From: Actibacterium sp.
Lineage (GTDB): Bacteria; Pseudomonadota; Alphaproteobacteria; Rhodobacterales; Rhodobacteraceae
DNA length: 64,000 nucleotides
NCBI GenBank assembly: GCA_016278325.1
Contig: JADQCB010000001.1
Location: forward strand, 1 to 64,000
Reading direction: 5' to 3'
Positions 63,518 through 64,000 of this stretch are shown one piece after another (the first letter of the stretch is position 1; the number at the start of each line of letters is the position of its first letter). The notes under the pieces are model-generated. The model saw only the letters and a program-made list of their open reading frames with translations. It did not search any database and had not been told where the DNA came from. The translations under genes were made by a program, and so were the position numbers.

Positions 63518-64000
63518 ATGAACATGCAGACCCCGAAGGCCCTTAAGGCCGCCAAAGCCCCGATCACGTTCCGGACCCCGGTCCAGGAGGACGGCGCCGA
63601 GATCTGGGAGCTCATTCGCGCATGCAAGCCGCTCGATGAGAATTCCATGTATTGCAACCTGTTGCAGTGCGATCATTTCGCCGACACCTGCGTGGTGGCC
63701 GAGATGGAAGGGAAGATCGTCGGATGGATTTCCGCCTATGTGCCCCCCAGCGACCCCGAAACTGTGTTTGTCTGGCAGGTCGCGGTGTCGCCGGACGCGC
63801 GTGGCCGTGGACTGGGCAGCAAGATGCTGCACGAACTGTTTTCGCGCGAAGCCTGTTACCAGGTATGGCGCCTTCAGACGACGATCACCCGTGACAACGA
63901 TGCCTCCTGGGCCCTGTTCAAGCGGTTCGCGGACAGCTGCGGCGCCGCGATGGACAGCGAAGCCTACTACAAGCGGGACACCCATTTCCGGGGCATCCAC
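63518..64000 (+). CDS. ectA: L-2,4-diaminobutyrate N-acetyltransferase EctA, partial (3' end beyond the window)
   Basis: The first 161 residues are visible; the frame is open to the right edge. GNAT fold acetylating diaminobutyrate in the second step of ectoine (osmoprotectant) synthesis. Diagnostic are ITFRTPVQEDGAEIWELI, LDENSMYCNLLQCDHFADTCVVAE, VFVWQVAVSPDARGRGLGSKML and the C-terminal part with ITRDNDASWALFKRFA. The ATG at 63518 has GAGG six bases upstream; ATG 63524 is a second choice. ectB and ectC presumably follow outside the window. Confidence 0.95.
   Translation, partial: MNMQTPKALKAAKAPITFRTPVQEDGAEIWELIRACKPLDENSMYCNLLQCDHFADTCVVAEMEGKIVGWISAYVPPSDPETVFVWQVAVSPDARGRGLGSKMLHELFSREACYQVWRLQTTITRDNDASWALFKRFADSCGAAMDSEAYYKRDTHFRGIH

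Overview
The window is GC-rich chromosomal DNA of an alphaproteobacterium of the Rhodobacterales (Rhodobacteraceae/Paracoccaceae/Roseobacteraceae type). Signs of this are a DUF2484 protein between murC and murB, a DUF1127 (CcaF1-type) gene followed by anti-Shine-Dalgarno double-hairpin small RNAs, a direct-repeat SOS box (GTTC-N7-GTTC) before uvrA, and a Paracoccus-like sox cluster. The species cannot be named from the sequence alone. The thiosulfate-oxidation genes and the start of an ectoine operon suggest a marine or saline, sulfur-oxidising heterotroph.

Layout. 1-1.0 kb: fragment of an IS transposase cut by the window edge. 1.0-20.4 kb: the dcw (division and cell wall) cluster on the minus strand, in transcription order mraZ-rsmH-ftsL-ftsI-murE-murF-mraY-murD, then an interruption (ornithine-decarboxylase-like gene, a sulfatase on the opposite strand, a methyltransferase), then ftsW-murG-murC-APC permease-DUF2484-small membrane protein-murB. 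Nearly all junctions overlap by a few bases. The 595-base region before mraZ holds four 10-bp-periodic MraZ-box-like sites. 21-24.4 kb: acetyltransferase and mrp, then the DUF1127 gene with three double-hairpin sRNA units, then mazG. 24.5-36.8 kb: mixed housekeeping and transport genes (iron-binding protein, selO, DMT exporters, Fur/Mur, sugar transferase and epimerase, yciB, mgtC-like, ftsY, AlkB-like hydroxylase, flavin reductase).

36.9-46.9 kb: the sox cluster. soxVWXYZABCD run on the minus strand and soxS-soxR-soxT run divergently on the plus strand, with candidate SoxR operators in the soxS-soxV and soxW-soxX gaps and a further palindrome between soxB and soxC. Together they encode periplasmic oxidation of SoxY-bound thiosulfate by SoxAX, SoxB and SoxCD, thiol delivery by SoxV/W/S, repression by SoxR and thiosulfate uptake by SoxT. 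A strong terminator directly after soxD means soxEFGH are not next to it.

46.9-57.5 kb: a PLP decarboxylase, an outer-membrane barrel, coaD, a CBS protein, and valine catabolism (LysR regulator, mmsA, acyl-CoA dehydrogenase, 3-hydroxyisobutyryl-CoA hydrolase, mmsB), with an L,D-transpeptidase between mmsA and the rest. 57.5-64 kb: uvrA behind an SOS box, clpX, clpP, the MarR regulator EctR and the beginning of ectA, cut by the right edge. No rRNA, tRNA, CRISPR array or prophage was recognised.
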